64,000 nucleotides of DNA, taken from Streptomyces tubercidicus. Lineage in GTDB: Bacteria; Actinomycetota; Actinomycetes; Streptomycetales; Streptomycetaceae. Positions 17,679-27,600 of the stretch are shown here, piece by piece (position 1 is the stretch's first letter; each line of letters starts with the position of its first letter). Position numbers and translations under genes: made by a program. The notes under the pieces were generated by a model. The model ran no database searches and was not told the DNA's origin. It saw only the letters and a list, made by a program, of their open reading frames with translations. The stretch lies in the NCBI RefSeq assembly GCF_027497495.1, contig NZ_CP114205.1, positions 930,001 to 994,000 of the forward strand, in the 5' to 3' direction.

Positions 17679-18973
17679 ACGACTGGCAGAGCTGGGCCGC
17701 GATCGTCATCTTCGTCGGCGCATACGCCCTGATCATCACCGAGAAGATCCACCGAGTGGCGGCGGCCCTCGGCGGCGCCGGCCTGATGCTGGCCATCGGG
17801 GCGACCGACGACAAGTCGGCCTTCCACTCCGAGCACAGCGGCATCGACTGGAACGTCATCTTCCTGCTGATGGGCATGATGATGATCGTCGGCGTCCTGA
17901 AGAAGACCGGCCTGTTCGAGTACCTGGCCATCTGGTCCGTGAAGAGAGCGAAAGCCAGGCCCTTCCGCGTGATGGTCATGCTGATAGTGATCACAGCCGT
18001 GGCTTCGGCGCTGCTCGACAACGTCACCACCGTGCTGCTCATCGCCCCCGTCACCCTGCTGGTCTGCGAGCGCCTCGCGCTCCCCGTCGCACCGTTCCTG
18101 ATCGCCGAGGTCCTCGCCTCCAACATCGGCGGCACCGCCACCCTCGTCGGCGACCCGCCGAACATCATCATCGCCAGCCGGGCCGGACTGACCTTCAACG
18201 ACTTCCTCGTCCACCTCGCTCCCCTGTCGGCCCTGCTGATACTGGCCCTCATCGCGCTCAGCCGTGTGCTATTCCGCAAGTCCTTCCGGTACGACGAGGC
18301 GCGGGCCGCCGAGGTGATGGAGCTGGAGGAACGCGAGGCGATCCGCGACCCCCGTCTCCTCGTCCAGGGCCTGATCGTCCTCGCCCTGGTCGTCGCCGGC
18401 TTCGTCCTGCATCCGGTACTGCACTACGAGCCCAGCATCGTCGCCCTCCTCGGCGCCGGCCTGCTGGTCGCCGTGTCCACCGCGGAAACCGGCGACGTGC
18501 TCAGCGAGGTCGAGTGGCCCACGCTCGCCTTCTTCGCAGGGCTGTTCATCATGATCGGCGGACTCATCGAGACCGGCGTGATCGGTGAGGTGTCCAAGGC
18601 CCTCGCGCAGGCGATCGGCGGCGACGAACTGGGCGGGTCCATGCTCCTGCTCGGAGCCTCGGCCGTGTTGTCCGGCATCATCGATAACATCCCCTACGTC
18701 GCCACCATGGCCCCCATCACCAGCGACCTCGTCACGGCCATGGGCGGCTCCGCCGACCACGTCCTGTGGTGGGCGCTGGCCCTCGGCGCGGACCTCGGCG
18801 GCAACGCCACCGCCATCGGTGCCAGCGCCAACGTCGTCGTGCTCGGCATCGCCGAACGCAACCGCACCCCCATCTCCTTCTGGCAGTTCACCAAGTACGG
18901 CCTCGTCGTCACCGCCGTCACCGTGGCCCTCTCGGCCGTATACGTGTGGCTGCGCTACTTCGCCCTGGCCTGA
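17675..18973 (+). CDS. Ion-transporter-superfamily permease (ArsB/NhaD/SLC13-like)
   Basis: A 432-residue permease with about eleven hydrophobic segments and an internal duplication. Marks are IDWNVIFLLMGMMMIVGVLK, DNVTTVLLIAPVTLLVCERL, EVLASNIGGTATLVGDPPNI in the first half, and DNIPYVATMAPITSDLV with GADLGGNATAIGASANVVVL in the second. Such proteins move anions (arsenite, citrate, sulphate) or exchange sodium for protons (NhaD). Coming right after a CPA1 antiporter, an Na+/H+ role is plausible but not proven. Its ATG overlaps the stop of the 44-residue gene. Confidence 0.9.
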   Translation: MNDWQSWAAIVIFVGAYALIITEKIHRVAAALGGAGLMLAIGATDDKSAFHSEHSGIDWNVIFLLMGMMMIVGVLKKTGLFEYLAIWSVKRAKARPFRVMVMLIVITAVASALLDNVTTVLLIAPVTLLVCERLALPVAPFLIAEVLASNIGGTATLVGDPPNIIIASRAGLTFNDFLVHLAPLSALLILALIALSRVLFRKSFRYDEARAAEVMELEEREAIRDPRLLVQGLIVLALVVAGFVLHPVLHYEPSIVALLGAGLLVAVSTAETGDVLSEVEWPTLAFFAGLFIMIGGLIETGVIGEVSKALAQAIGGDELGGSMLLLGASAVLSGIIDNIPYVATMAPITSDLVTAMGGSADHVLWWALALGADLGGNATAIGASANVVVLGIAERNRTPISFWQFTKYGLVVTAVTVALSAVYVWLRYFALA

Positions 18974-18976
18974 CCG

Positions 18977-19105
18977 ATGGCCACATGGACCCAGGCGGCA
19001 CTCGGATGCGGTGCCGTCGTGGCGGCACTCGTCGTCCGCACCGCACTCGGGGAGATGGACCAGGACGGGAACGAACGGAAAAAGAGGCGGAGGACCACGG
19101 GGTGA
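18977..19105 (+). CDS. Small 42-residue protein with one membrane segment
   Basis: A short frame starting 3 bases after the permease stop: MATWTQAALGCGAVVAALVV, then a charged tail (GEMDQDGNERKKRRRTTG). One hydrophobic helix followed by a strongly basic end is typical of a small single-pass protein. No clear ribosome site, so translation would depend on coupling with the permease. It could be an accessory subunit; function unknown. Confidence 0.45.
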   Translation: MATWTQAALGCGAVVAALVVRTALGEMDQDGNERKKRRRTTG

Positions 19106-19288
19106 GCGTGACCGGGCTCGCGCTGCCGCACTCCGGGGCAGCGCGAGCCCGGCGCGCAACTGGAGGGCTGGCGCAGGCGCCGCCGCGGCCAAGCCTGCGG
19201 CGTAAGCGTCGCGTCAACGTAATCGCCGGGAGCGCGGCGATGAGCCACGCTGGGACCAGGGACATTCCCACCGGACGAGGAGCAGGCC

Positions 19289-19753
19289 GTGCGCGCACGA
19301 GATCTGGCCGTTGACTACGAAGCAGTGAGCATCGACAGCGATGCCCTGGTGGCGGCGCGGCTGATGGCCGAGCACAAGCTCCCCGGCCTCCTGGTGCTCG
19401 ACGAGCACGGCCGTCCCAGGGCGATCCTCCCGGCCTCACAGATGATCAAGGTCCTGGTGCCGGGGTATGTCATCGAGGATCCGGCCCTCGCCCCGGTCGT
19501 CGACGAGAAGCACGCCGATCAGCTCTGCCGGGCCCTGGCCGGGCGCAGCGTCGGCGACTGCCTGCCTGTAGACGCACCCCCGCCTCCCATCGCGGACCCC
19601 GATGACACCGCGCTGGAAGTGGCGGCACTCATGGCCCGCGTGCGCAGTCCACTGATCGCCGTCGCCGACCAGGCCGAGAACGGCACGCACCTGCTCGGCG
19701 TGGTCACCGCCGCCCACCTGCTGCACGAACTCCTCAAAGCATCCGGAAGCTGA
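19289..19753 (+). CDS. CBS-domain pair protein
   Basis: A 154-residue protein made of two CBS motifs: MRARDLAVDYEAVSIDSDAL with LVLDEHGRPRAILPASQMIK for the first, and DDTALEVAALMARVRSPLIA with GVVTAAHLLHELLKASGS for the second. CBS pairs bind adenine nucleotides and often control transporters or channels. GTG start behind GAGGAG. It follows the transporter operon at 183 bp and may regulate it; this is inferred from position. Confidence 0.9.
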   Translation: MRARDLAVDYEAVSIDSDALVAARLMAEHKLPGLLVLDEHGRPRAILPASQMIKVLVPGYVIEDPALAPVVDEKHADQLCRALAGRSVGDCLPVDAPPPPIADPDDTALEVAALMARVRSPLIAVADQAENGTHLLGVVTAAHLLHELLKASGS

Positions 19754-19904
19754 GGCCGCACCACACTCATCCAGACCATGCTTTGGCGCCGAACGGGCTT
19801 CGACACCGCTATGCAGCTGGCCCCACCAATGCTGTGACCGAAACGATCGCCGGGTTGGCGGCAATCGGTCTCTCGTCACACAAGTGCGTCCCGATGATGG
19901 GGAG

Positions 19905-19988
19905 ATGACAGCCAACTCCCGCGCACAGTCGTTCAATATGGCTGCCGCCCAGTACGCGGCCAGCCGGCCTTCGTATCCGCCTGCGCTA
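19905..19988 (+). pseudogene. Class I SAM-dependent methyltransferase, N-terminal fragment only
   Basis: The ATG at 19905, behind GGGGAG, opens 28 codons (MTANSRAQSFNMAAAQYAAS, then RPSYPPAL) that match the usual start of actinobacterial class I methyltransferases. The similarity stops abruptly at about 19988, before the SAM-binding motif, where the next sequence belongs to a different gene on the opposite strand. This is a truncation at a rearrangement junction. Confidence 0.65.
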
Positions 19989-19993
19989 AGGCA

Positions 19994-20380
19994 GAAGCCG
20001 AGCCAGCCCTTCCCCGGCGTCTTGTCGTTGCCCGGTGCCAGGTTCGGGTTGTACGCGGCGTAGGACAGCAGTCCGGTCACGAACAGCACGGTGATGCCGA
20101 CCAGGAGGATCAGCCCGAACACCGACGTCAGCCACGGTCCCCGCAGCGGACTGCGCCAGAAGCCCGGCCGTGTGGGGCCCGGCGGCGGAGTGTCCAGCAG
20201 CGCGGCGAGGCGCCGGCGACGACCGGGACGGGGCTTGGCGGCCTTTTCGGTGAGTGGGGAGGCGCCGGCGGCCCGTCGATGTGCGGAACTCCCTCGGGGT
20301 GGCGGGCTGTCGGCTGCCTCGTCAGGCTGTCGCTGCGGCCTGGCACGACGAGGCTCGCCATCGCGGTCGCTACCCTCCAC
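19994..20380 (-). pseudogene. Molybdopterin oxidoreductase-type membrane protein, N-terminal fragment
   Basis: GTG start at 20380 behind GAGGGG. About 129 residues remain: a basic, proline-rich N-terminus, then FWRSPLRGPWLTSVFGLILL, VGITVLFVTGLLSYAAYNPN and LAPGNDKTPGKGWLGF. This matches the N-terminal membrane part of actinobacterial membrane-anchored molybdopterin-dependent oxidoreductases as I remember them. The reading then runs into the reverse complement of the methyltransferase fragment, so roughly three quarters of the protein is missing. Not functional as an enzyme. Confidence 0.6.
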
Positions 20381-20814
20381 ATCGATCCCCTCACGGTGGC
20401 CGGTGCGACATGATCGCCGCCCAGGACCCACCGTATGCAGCTCGATGCGCAATTCGCCCCTTGCCGCACATTGCGGATCCCTTTCGGCCTCACGCCGACC
20501 TCACCCCCGCCCAGACGGACTCCCTACGCGCAGAAGCACCCGAGTGTGATCAGCGATTGGTCTCGGCCCCCTGCCAGGCCCCTCGGCTTGCCGCCGATGC
20601 CCCCACCGGGTCGCGCATCGTTCGGTGCACCGAACGGACACAGGTGGTCACCTCGGCGGTGCTGACTGGTCTGCTGGCGCCGCAAGAGGCGCGTGCCGCG
20701 TCCGATCCAGCAGTCGGCGTGAGAATGACATGGTCATTCGTCACTCATGTCAGCTGGCACTCCCCCGCAGACCATCAGCGACCACCTGATGTCCGCTGTC
20801 GCGGTGGCCGGTGG
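20381..20814. promoter_or_regulatory. Gene-free region with two perfect inverted repeats
   Basis: No gene recognised. Two operator-like palindromes lie here: CGTTCGGTG directly joined to CACCGAACG (20619-20636, 9-bp arms without spacer), and GAATGAC-ATG-GTCATTC (20723-20739, 7-bp arms). Both are the size of MarR- or TetR-type binding sites, but no intact regulator is next to them. Confidence 0.45.
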
Positions 20815-21289
20815 TCAACGTTTGACACGGTTGCGGATCGCCAGGACGGCCAGGCCCAGAAGGACGGGTTCGGCGAAGCGGGAGGCCATCTCGGTGTAGG
20901 TTGCCCGCGGTGGTGAGGTCCTGGCCGGAAGAGCGGAACGCCACCGAATTGGCCACCGTGTGCAGGGCCCTTTCGAACCGTTCGGCGGTCAGCCGGCCGG
21001 TGAGCGCGCCGGTGGGGTTGGCCGGTTCGGGTGTGTCGGTGACCGGCGTGAGGTCCTGTCCAGCCGGTACCTGGCGGCCGGTGGTGATCGGCTTGGGGTC
21101 ACCTGCCGGGATGCCCCACAGCATCATCACCAAGGTGGTGATGCCACCGCCACAACGAGCCGGGTCAGGGTACGGAAGGCGCGCAACCCGTAGCCCGACA
21201 CCGCCCAGTGCCCCCAGCAGGGGAGCCTTGTACCACCAGCAGACGAAGAGCTTGCTGGGCGTTCCGCGCTCGTGGAGCAGCGACACCAC
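20815..21289 (-). pseudogene. Frameshifted membrane protein remnant, family not recognised
   Basis: The first part in one frame includes ERFERALHTVANSVAFRSSG and QDLTTAGNL; near 20905 the frame slips and continues YTEMASRFAEPVLLGLAVLA, IRNRVKR, stop at 20815. The second part is a good C-terminal membrane helix with a basic end. The join is exact at a two-residue level, so this was one gene. The N-terminal portion (WWYKAPLLGALGGVGLRVAR) also looks membrane-associated. Function unknown. Confidence 0.55.
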
Positions 21290-21391
21290 TTAACCCCACC
21301 AAACCCCAGCACTTTCGTCACTCACAGGATGGCGTTCGGCGGACCCGGCCAGCGACCGACCGACAAAAGTTGCTCCTCTGGAGGCAGGAAG

Positions 21392-21445
21392 TCACCCCAG
21401 GAAGCTCAACCGGACCCGACGGTCCGTGTTACTCGCGTTCGTGTC
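21392..21445 (-). pseudogene. Duplicate of the YjbQ 3' end
   Basis: The reverse strand reads DTNASNTDRRVRLSFLG and stop, which differs by one residue from the C-terminus of the intact YjbQ-type gene at 44029-44451. Upstream sequence does not match, so only the last 17 codons and some 3' flank (about 21316-21391, matching 43957-44028 in patches) are duplicated. It is a relic of recombination or of a second gene copy. Confidence 0.7.
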
Positions 21446-21739
21446 CGCGAACCTCCGTTAGGACAACCCGTACCCTACGTTCCTGACGGCAGCCTCCGTA
21501 GGGCTAATGTCACCAGCGGGCAGCACTGGAAGGCAGGTAGCAGAGGGCCCGGAAGTTCCTGGCGAGCGCATGCCATGCGCGGCACCTTCGTCGTGCACCG
21601 CGGGCTGCGGGATCACAGCCCAGATTCACGCCGGCGGAGACGGGACCGCATCCCTCCCCCGGGCGCCCACACGCTGACCCAACCTTGGTCCGAGGTGTGC
21701 CGTCGGCCGGGTGCGCACCCGGGGTGAGGACAGGGGCGC

Positions 21740-22180
21740 GTGTTCGACAAGTGGCTCAGGCCGCAGGAAGTGGATCAGCCTGATGGACTGTTGGATGACC
21801 AGCTGCCCACGGTGGGCCGCCCCGATCTGGTCGAGCCGCGGCTGACCGAGCAGCTGGCCCGTGCCCAGCATGTCTCCGCCCACCGCCTGGCCGATGAGCC
21901 GGACGACGAGGTGCCGGCGCTGCCCACCCACGGCTTCGGCAGCTTCTGCTCCTCCTCACAGGCCGAGGGGGACGCGACCACGATCGGCCAGGACCTGGCT
22001 GATCCCGTGGGGCAAGCCCGTCACCCTGCTCGCCGACACTCCTGAGCAGGTCACCGACGCACAGCGAGAACTGACCCGGGTAGGCATCGACCGCCCGGTC
22101 GCCGCCACCGGCGACCCGGGCACCTGGGTCGGCGCCGGCGAGCAGCTCGCTTCCTTCCTCCGCGCCCGGACGAACTGCCC
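21740..22180 (+). pseudogene. MBL-fold/rhodanese-type hydrolase, deleted and frameshifted
   Basis: From 21740 the frame reads VGRPDLVEPRLTEQLARAQH, then DEVPALPTHGFGSFCSSSQA and EGDATTIGQ. A second frame continues WLIPWGKPVTLLADTPEQVT and RELTRVGIDRPVAATGDPGT. These are segments of actinobacterial metallo-beta-lactamase-fold proteins with rhodanese domains. The HxHxDH metal site region is missing at the 5' end, and the two halves are out of frame. Not functional. Confidence 0.6.
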
Positions 22181-22487
22181 GTACAGCAGCACTTCCAGAA
22201 GTTGCGGTGGTGGGCGGAGACCTTCTCGATCTGCTCGAACTGCTTGGCGAATCCACCGAAGCCGTCCACCGCCTGCGTGACCGCGCCGAGCCCGCCGGCC
22301 TGCACCACCTGGGCCTTCACCAGGCGAGGACTGCCGGGGAGACCCTGCCCTCCAGCCGCGTCGCGACCTCGTCGGCCGACGCCTCCTGTGCCGGGCCGCC
22401 CTCGTCGATGCGCTTGACGGGGACGAAATCCCACGGCTCCGAGGCATCCGCCGCGTCCGCCTCCCCGGCAAAGTCGGTGATCTTCCC
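22155..22487 (-). pseudogene. Broken gene of unknown family
   Basis: On the reverse strand, ITDFAGEADAADASEPWDFV, PVKRIDEGGPAQEASADEVA and TRLEGRVSPAVLAW end in a stop at about 22321; then another frame gives AQVVQAGGLGAVTQAVDGFG and GFAKQFEQIEKVSAHHRNF, and a third EVLLYGQFV. Codon usage is coding-like in each piece. I do not recognise the family. At least two frame changes make it a pseudogene. Confidence 0.45.
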
Positions 22488-22669
22488 TGTGGCGACTCAG
22501 GGCCCAGACCGAGCTCTGGTCGCACTTCGGCGCAAGTACGGCTGTGGTCATGAGCCGCAGCCCGGCCCGCCTCGCTCGGTGCCGCCCGCCGGTGGGGACG
22601 CGATGGGGGTTACCCAGATCCCCCTTCCATGCGATGTTCAAATGTCTGATGTTTGTATACGCTGTCTTC

Positions 22670-23380
22670 ATGAAGCGCATCAGCACACCGCGGAGGACGG
22701 CAAGCCTGTCCGCGCAGCTCGTGGACAGTCTCCGCTCGCACATTGAGGCAGGTGGATGGCCAGTGGGAACGCGAATCCCGCCGGAGCAGGCCCTCATCGA
22801 GGAGCTCGGGGTCGGACGCAGCACGCTACGGGAGGCGCTCGGCGCGCTCGTGCACCTGGGCCTGTTGGAAGCCCGGATCGGGGACGGCACCTACGTCCGC
22901 GCGTCGAGTGAGCTCCAGTCGGTCATGGTGCGGCGAGCGAGTGCCGCGCAGCGGGACAACGTTCTCGAACTGCGCACCGTCCTTGAGGAGTACGCCTCAG
23001 GGGCCGCCGCCCTGCGTCGCAGCGAGGACCAACTGCACCAGCTGAAAGAGCTGTTGGCCGACGCCGACGCGGCCTGCGCCGGTGAGGACATGTCCGCGGC
23101 CGGCAGTGTCGACGCATTGTTCCACCGGGCCGTCGTCCGGGCGAGCGGAAACGACCTCCTGATCGAGGTGTACGACTACCTCGGTACAGCTCTCACCTCC
23201 GCCCTGGGCGGCCTGCCCTGGGACGCCGTCGGCGCCGAGGAGCATGCCGGCCTGCACAGGCGACTCGTCGACGCGATCGAGGACCGGGACGAGAGCGGCG
23301 CCCGTGGCGCGGCGGCTGCGATCGTCCAGCTCACCCGTGACCACGATGCCGAGGCACCACGAGTGACGGAGGCGCAGTGA
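22670..23380 (+). CDS. GntR-family (FadR subfamily) transcriptional regulator
   Basis: A 236-residue regulator. The N-terminal winged helix-turn-helix reads LVDSLRSHIEAGGWPVGTRI, PPEQALIEELGVGRSTLREA, LGALVHLGLLEARIGDGTYV. The C-terminal all-helical FCD domain contains ELRTVLEEYASGAAALRRSE, DALFHRAVVRASGNDLLIEV and EEHAGLHRRLVDAIEDRDES. The ATG at 22670 gives a standard start (MKRISTPRRTAS). GATGTTTGTATAC at 22649-22661 is a candidate autoregulatory operator of the TTGTATAC type seen for FadR-like regulators. It was built to control the downstream MFS gene, which is now broken. Confidence 0.93.
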   Translation: MKRISTPRRTASLSAQLVDSLRSHIEAGGWPVGTRIPPEQALIEELGVGRSTLREALGALVHLGLLEARIGDGTYVRASSELQSVMVRRASAAQRDNVLELRTVLEEYASGAAALRRSEDQLHQLKELLADADAACAGEDMSAAGSVDALFHRAVVRASGNDLLIEVYDYLGTALTSALGGLPWDAVGAEEHAGLHRRLVDAIEDRDESGARGAAAAIVQLTRDHDAEAPRVTEAQ

Positions 23381-24470
23381 GTAAGGAGTTATCTTCGATA
23401 TCCCGTCAACCCTCCACCTTCGGGCCGCCGGCTGCCGACAACACCCGGCCTGCCGTGTCGATCGGGCTCGCCTTCGCGATCTGCCTCGTAGCGGCGAACC
23501 TGCGAACGCGTCTCACCGGTGTCGGTACGCTGCTGCCGGCGATCGAGCACGGCAGCGACCTGACATCGAGCTGGGGCGGGCTGCTGAGCACTCCCCCTGC
23601 TGACGTTCAGCGCGACGCCGCCTGTGGCGGCCCGGACCTCTCACCGGTTCGGCACCGAACGCCTGCTCGTGGCAGCCCTTGGCGCGCCGGCCGCCGGAAC
23701 TGCGGTCCCGTTCGATTGCCTCTGTGATCTGCCTGTTCACCGGGACCGTGATCCCTTCTGCTGCCATCGCGTTCGGCAATGTGCTGCTACCCGCTCTGAT
23801 CAGGCGGAGCGTGCCCGCACACCGCCTTCAGGGCATCAGCGCTCTCTACGTCACCGTCATGGGCGTCACGGCCGCGGTCTCCTCCGGGATCTCCGCGCCG
23901 CTTTCCCACACCTTCCCGGGTTCCTGGCACACCGCTGTCGCCCGGGGTATTGCCTTCACCATCGCGGCGTTCGTCGTCTGGCTGCCCCGGACACGGGGCG
24001 ACAGGCCCCAAGCCTCCACCGGCGTGACCCGCAGTCCGGCCCCCTTGGCGGTCGCGACTGGCATGGCAGGTCAGCAAAATCAGGGACCTGCAGTCCCTGG
24101 GCTTACACACCGCCGTCGCGTGGCCACCCAGCATCCTGATGGACTGCGGCCGGGACCTCGGTCGTTGTGGCCGGTGGCTTCGCCGCGCTGGTGTCCGCCC
24201 CGCGCTGTCCGTTCTGGCGTGCGCCCTGCTCGGTCGGGCGGTGGCGAGTTCCTCGTCCTCTCGCCGGCCTTTCAGAGCGAACGTGCCGGTAGCTCCGGCG
24301 AAGCTGCCGCGCCGGCAGGCATGGCGCAGTCCATCAGCTACCTCGTAGCAGCGGCCGGCCCCCTCCTCCTCGACATCCCGCACGACATCACGAGCCGCTG
24401 GACATGCCGCTCATTGCCCTGATTGTCCTCGGCTTTGCCATGGGGTACTGGATACGACGCAGGGCGAACC
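23377..24470 (+). pseudogene. CynX/NimT-type MFS transporter, multiply frameshifted
   Basis: The GTG at 23377 overlaps the regulator stop. The first frame gives GLAFAICLVAANLRTRLTGV, GTLLPAIEHGSDLTSSWGGL. Near 23592 it shifts to PLLTFSATPPVAARTSHRFG and TERLLVAALGAPAAGTAV, near 23700 to SIASVICLFTGTVIPSAAIA, FGNVLLPALIRRSVPAHRLQ, GISALYVTVMGVTAAVSSGI, and more shifts follow, ending at PLIALIVLGFAMGYWI. The order matches a cyanate/nitroimidazole-type MFS permease. With at least four shifts it cannot be functional and sequencing error alone is unlikely. Confidence 0.8.
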
Positions 24471-24647
24471 ATCAAGAGCACGACCTCGACGCGTCGTTCC
24501 CCCGCCTCGTTCGCCCGAGCCGGAGCCACGTGCCCGGCCCAGGTCCGTTCCAGCACCACGGCACCCTGCCGCACCTGCCTTCCCTTGCCCGAAAAGTGAA
24601 GATCCCTCCCGACGAACGAGCCTTCAAGGCCACAGAGGAGACCACTC

Positions 24648-27600
24648 ATGTCCGAATCGAAGCCCCAAACTGACGAGTTCAGCGCGCGTACCGCTCAGCG
24701 CAGCGCTCACCTGTACGCGACAGATCCGCAGTTCCGCGGCGCCGCGCCCCTGGACGCCGTCACCGAGGCGATCCGGCGGCCGGGCCTACCGCTCGCCGAC
24801 CTCGTAGCCACGGTGATGGAGGGGTACGCGGACCGCCCCGCCCTGGGCGAGCGTGCCACGGAGCCGGTCACCGACCCGGATACGGGCCGCACCACGTTGC
24901 GCCTCCTGAAGCGGTTCGACACGATCACCTACGGCGAACTGTGGGGACGGGTCGGTGCGGTGGCCTCCGAGTGGCGGCACCACCCCGACCACGCCGTGGG
25001 CCCGGGTGACTTCGTCGCGGTCCTCGGTTCCACAAGCGCCGAGTACACCGTGGTGGATCTGGCATGCGTCCGCTCCGGTGCGGTGTGCGTTCCTCTCCAG
25101 GCCGGCGCCTCGGCGGGGCACCTGGCCCCCATCGTCGCCCAGACCGGACCACGTCTGCTCGCGGTGGACGTGGCACACCTCGACGTCGCGCTCCAGGTCG
25201 CGGCGGACGCCCCGTCGCTGGGCAGGATCGTCGTTTTCGGCCACCATCCGGAGATCACCGCTCACCAGGAGAGGCTGGAATGGGCGCGCGGCCAACTCGC
25301 GGCGCAGGGCCGAGGCGTCACCCTGGACGCGCTGGCATCCGTCATCGAGCGGGGAAGGACCCTGCCGTCGGCTACCCGGAGCCCCGAGGGATCGACTGCC
25401 GACGCGCTCAGCACGCTGATCTACACCTCGGGGAGTACGGGCACGCCCAAGGGTGCCATGTACACCGAGCGTCTTGTCACGCAGTTCTGGGTTGACTTCG
25501 TGCCTGACCAGGAGATGCGACCGTCCGTCGTGCTCAATTACATGCCTCTGAGCCACATGATGGGACGGGGTGTGCTGTTCGGCACGCTCGCAAAGGGGGG
25601 CATCGCCTACTTCGTGGCGTCGAGCGATCTGTCGACCCTCTTCGAGGACCTCTCCCTGGTCCGCCCCACCGAGTTCATCATGGTGCCCCGCATCTCCGAC
25701 ATGCTCTTCCAGCGCTACCAGGCTGAGTTGACCCGCCGAAACGACGTGGGCGCGGGAGGGGATGCGGCCGAGCAGGCGGACCGCGTGAAGGAGGAGCTGC
25801 GGGAGAAGACCCTGGGCGGCCGCCTCCTGTGGGCCGTCAGCGCCTCGGCCCCGCTGAGCGCGGAGATGACGGCGTTCGTCGAGAGCTGCTTGCACGTCAG
25901 GATGCTCGACGGTTACGGGTCGACGGAAGCCGGAGTGGTCTCGCTCGACGGCCGGGTGCTGCGGCCGCCGGTGACCGACCACAAACTGGCGGATGTGCCC
26001 GAGCTGGGATACTTCCGCACCGACTCGCCGCACCCCAGGGGCGAACTGCTGATCAAGTCCGACCGGCTCGTTTCCGGCTACTTCCAGCGACCCGATGCCA
26101 CCGCCGATGCCTTCGACGAAGACGGCTTCTACCGCACGGGCGACATCATGGTCCGCATCGGTCCCGACGAGTTGGTGTACGTCGACCGCCGTTCCCACGT
26201 ACTCAAGCTGTCACAGGGCGAGTTCGTGGCCGCTTCCCGTCTGGAAGCCCTCTTCACCGGCAGTCCGGTCGTCCGGCAAATCTTCGTGTACGGCAACAGT
26301 GCTCGTGCCTACCTGCTCGCGGTCATCGTGCCCACGCAGGACGCGCTCGATCTCGTCGGCCACGACACCCAGCGCCTCAGGTCGATCCTGCGCGAGTCCC
26401 TGCAACGCCTCGCCGCCGAGGCGGGCCTCAACTCGTACGAGATCCCACGGGACTTCCTCATCGAGACCGAGCCGTTCAGTCAGCAGAACGGGTTGCTCTC
26501 CGGAGTGCGCAAGCTGCTGCGCCCCGCGTTGACGAAGCGCTACGGCGAGCGCCTCGAAGCGCTGTACACCGAGCTGACCGAGCGTGAGACCGACGAACTC
26601 CAGGCACTGCGCCAGGCCGGCCCGTCCCGACCGGTACGGGAAACTGTGTTCCGGGCTGTCCGAGCGCTTCTCGGACACCAACAGGACGACGTGAAGCCCG
26701 GCACACGCTTCCTCGAACTCGGCGGTGACAGCCTCTCCGCGCTGTCATTCTCCCAGCTGCTGAAGGAGATCTTCCACGTCGACGTCCCTGTCAACGTCGT
26801 CGTCAACCCGGTCAACACGCTCCAGCAGGTGGCTGATCACATCGAAATGGCCCTTGCGTCGGGACACCAGCGCCCGACCGCCGACAGCGTCCACGGACCG
26901 AGCGCGACACGGCTCGTGGCGGGCGACCTGACGCTGGACGCGTTCCTCGACACGGAGACCCTGGCGAAGATCGGCAGGCCGGCCGGTCCACTGCCCGAGG
27001 CACGGACCGTCCTGCTGACCGGCGCCAACGGCTACCTGGGCCGCTTCCTGTGCCTCGAATGGCTGGAGCGCGTCGCAGAGCGCGGTGGCACGCTGGTGTG
27101 CGTGGTCCGCGGCAGCACCGACGAGCTGGCCCGGGCACGGCTCGACGCGGCCTTCGACAGCGGCGACCCGGAGCTCCTCCAGCACTACCACGACCTGGCC
27201 GCCGAGCACCTGGAGGTGGTCGCCGGCGACATCGGGGAGGCCGGCCTCGGGCTCGACAAGGAGACCTGGCAGCGGCTGGCCGACGCCGTGGACCTGATCG
27301 TTCACCCGGCGGCACTCGTCAACCATGTCCTGCCGTACGACCAGCTGTTCTGCCCCAACGTGCTGGGTACGGCCGAACTGATCAGGCTCGCGGTCACCTC
27401 CCGGATCAAGCAGTTCACCTACCTGTCGACGGTCGCCGTCGCCTTCGGGTCCGAGGCTGCGGCCGACGAGGCGGCGGACATCCGCACGGCCTGCGGGGCG
27501 CGCGACCTCGGCAGCGGTTACGCGAACGGTTACGGGGCCAGCAAGTGGGCGGGCGAGGTGCTGCTGCGCGAGGCGCACGACACGTTCGGCCTGCCGGTCG

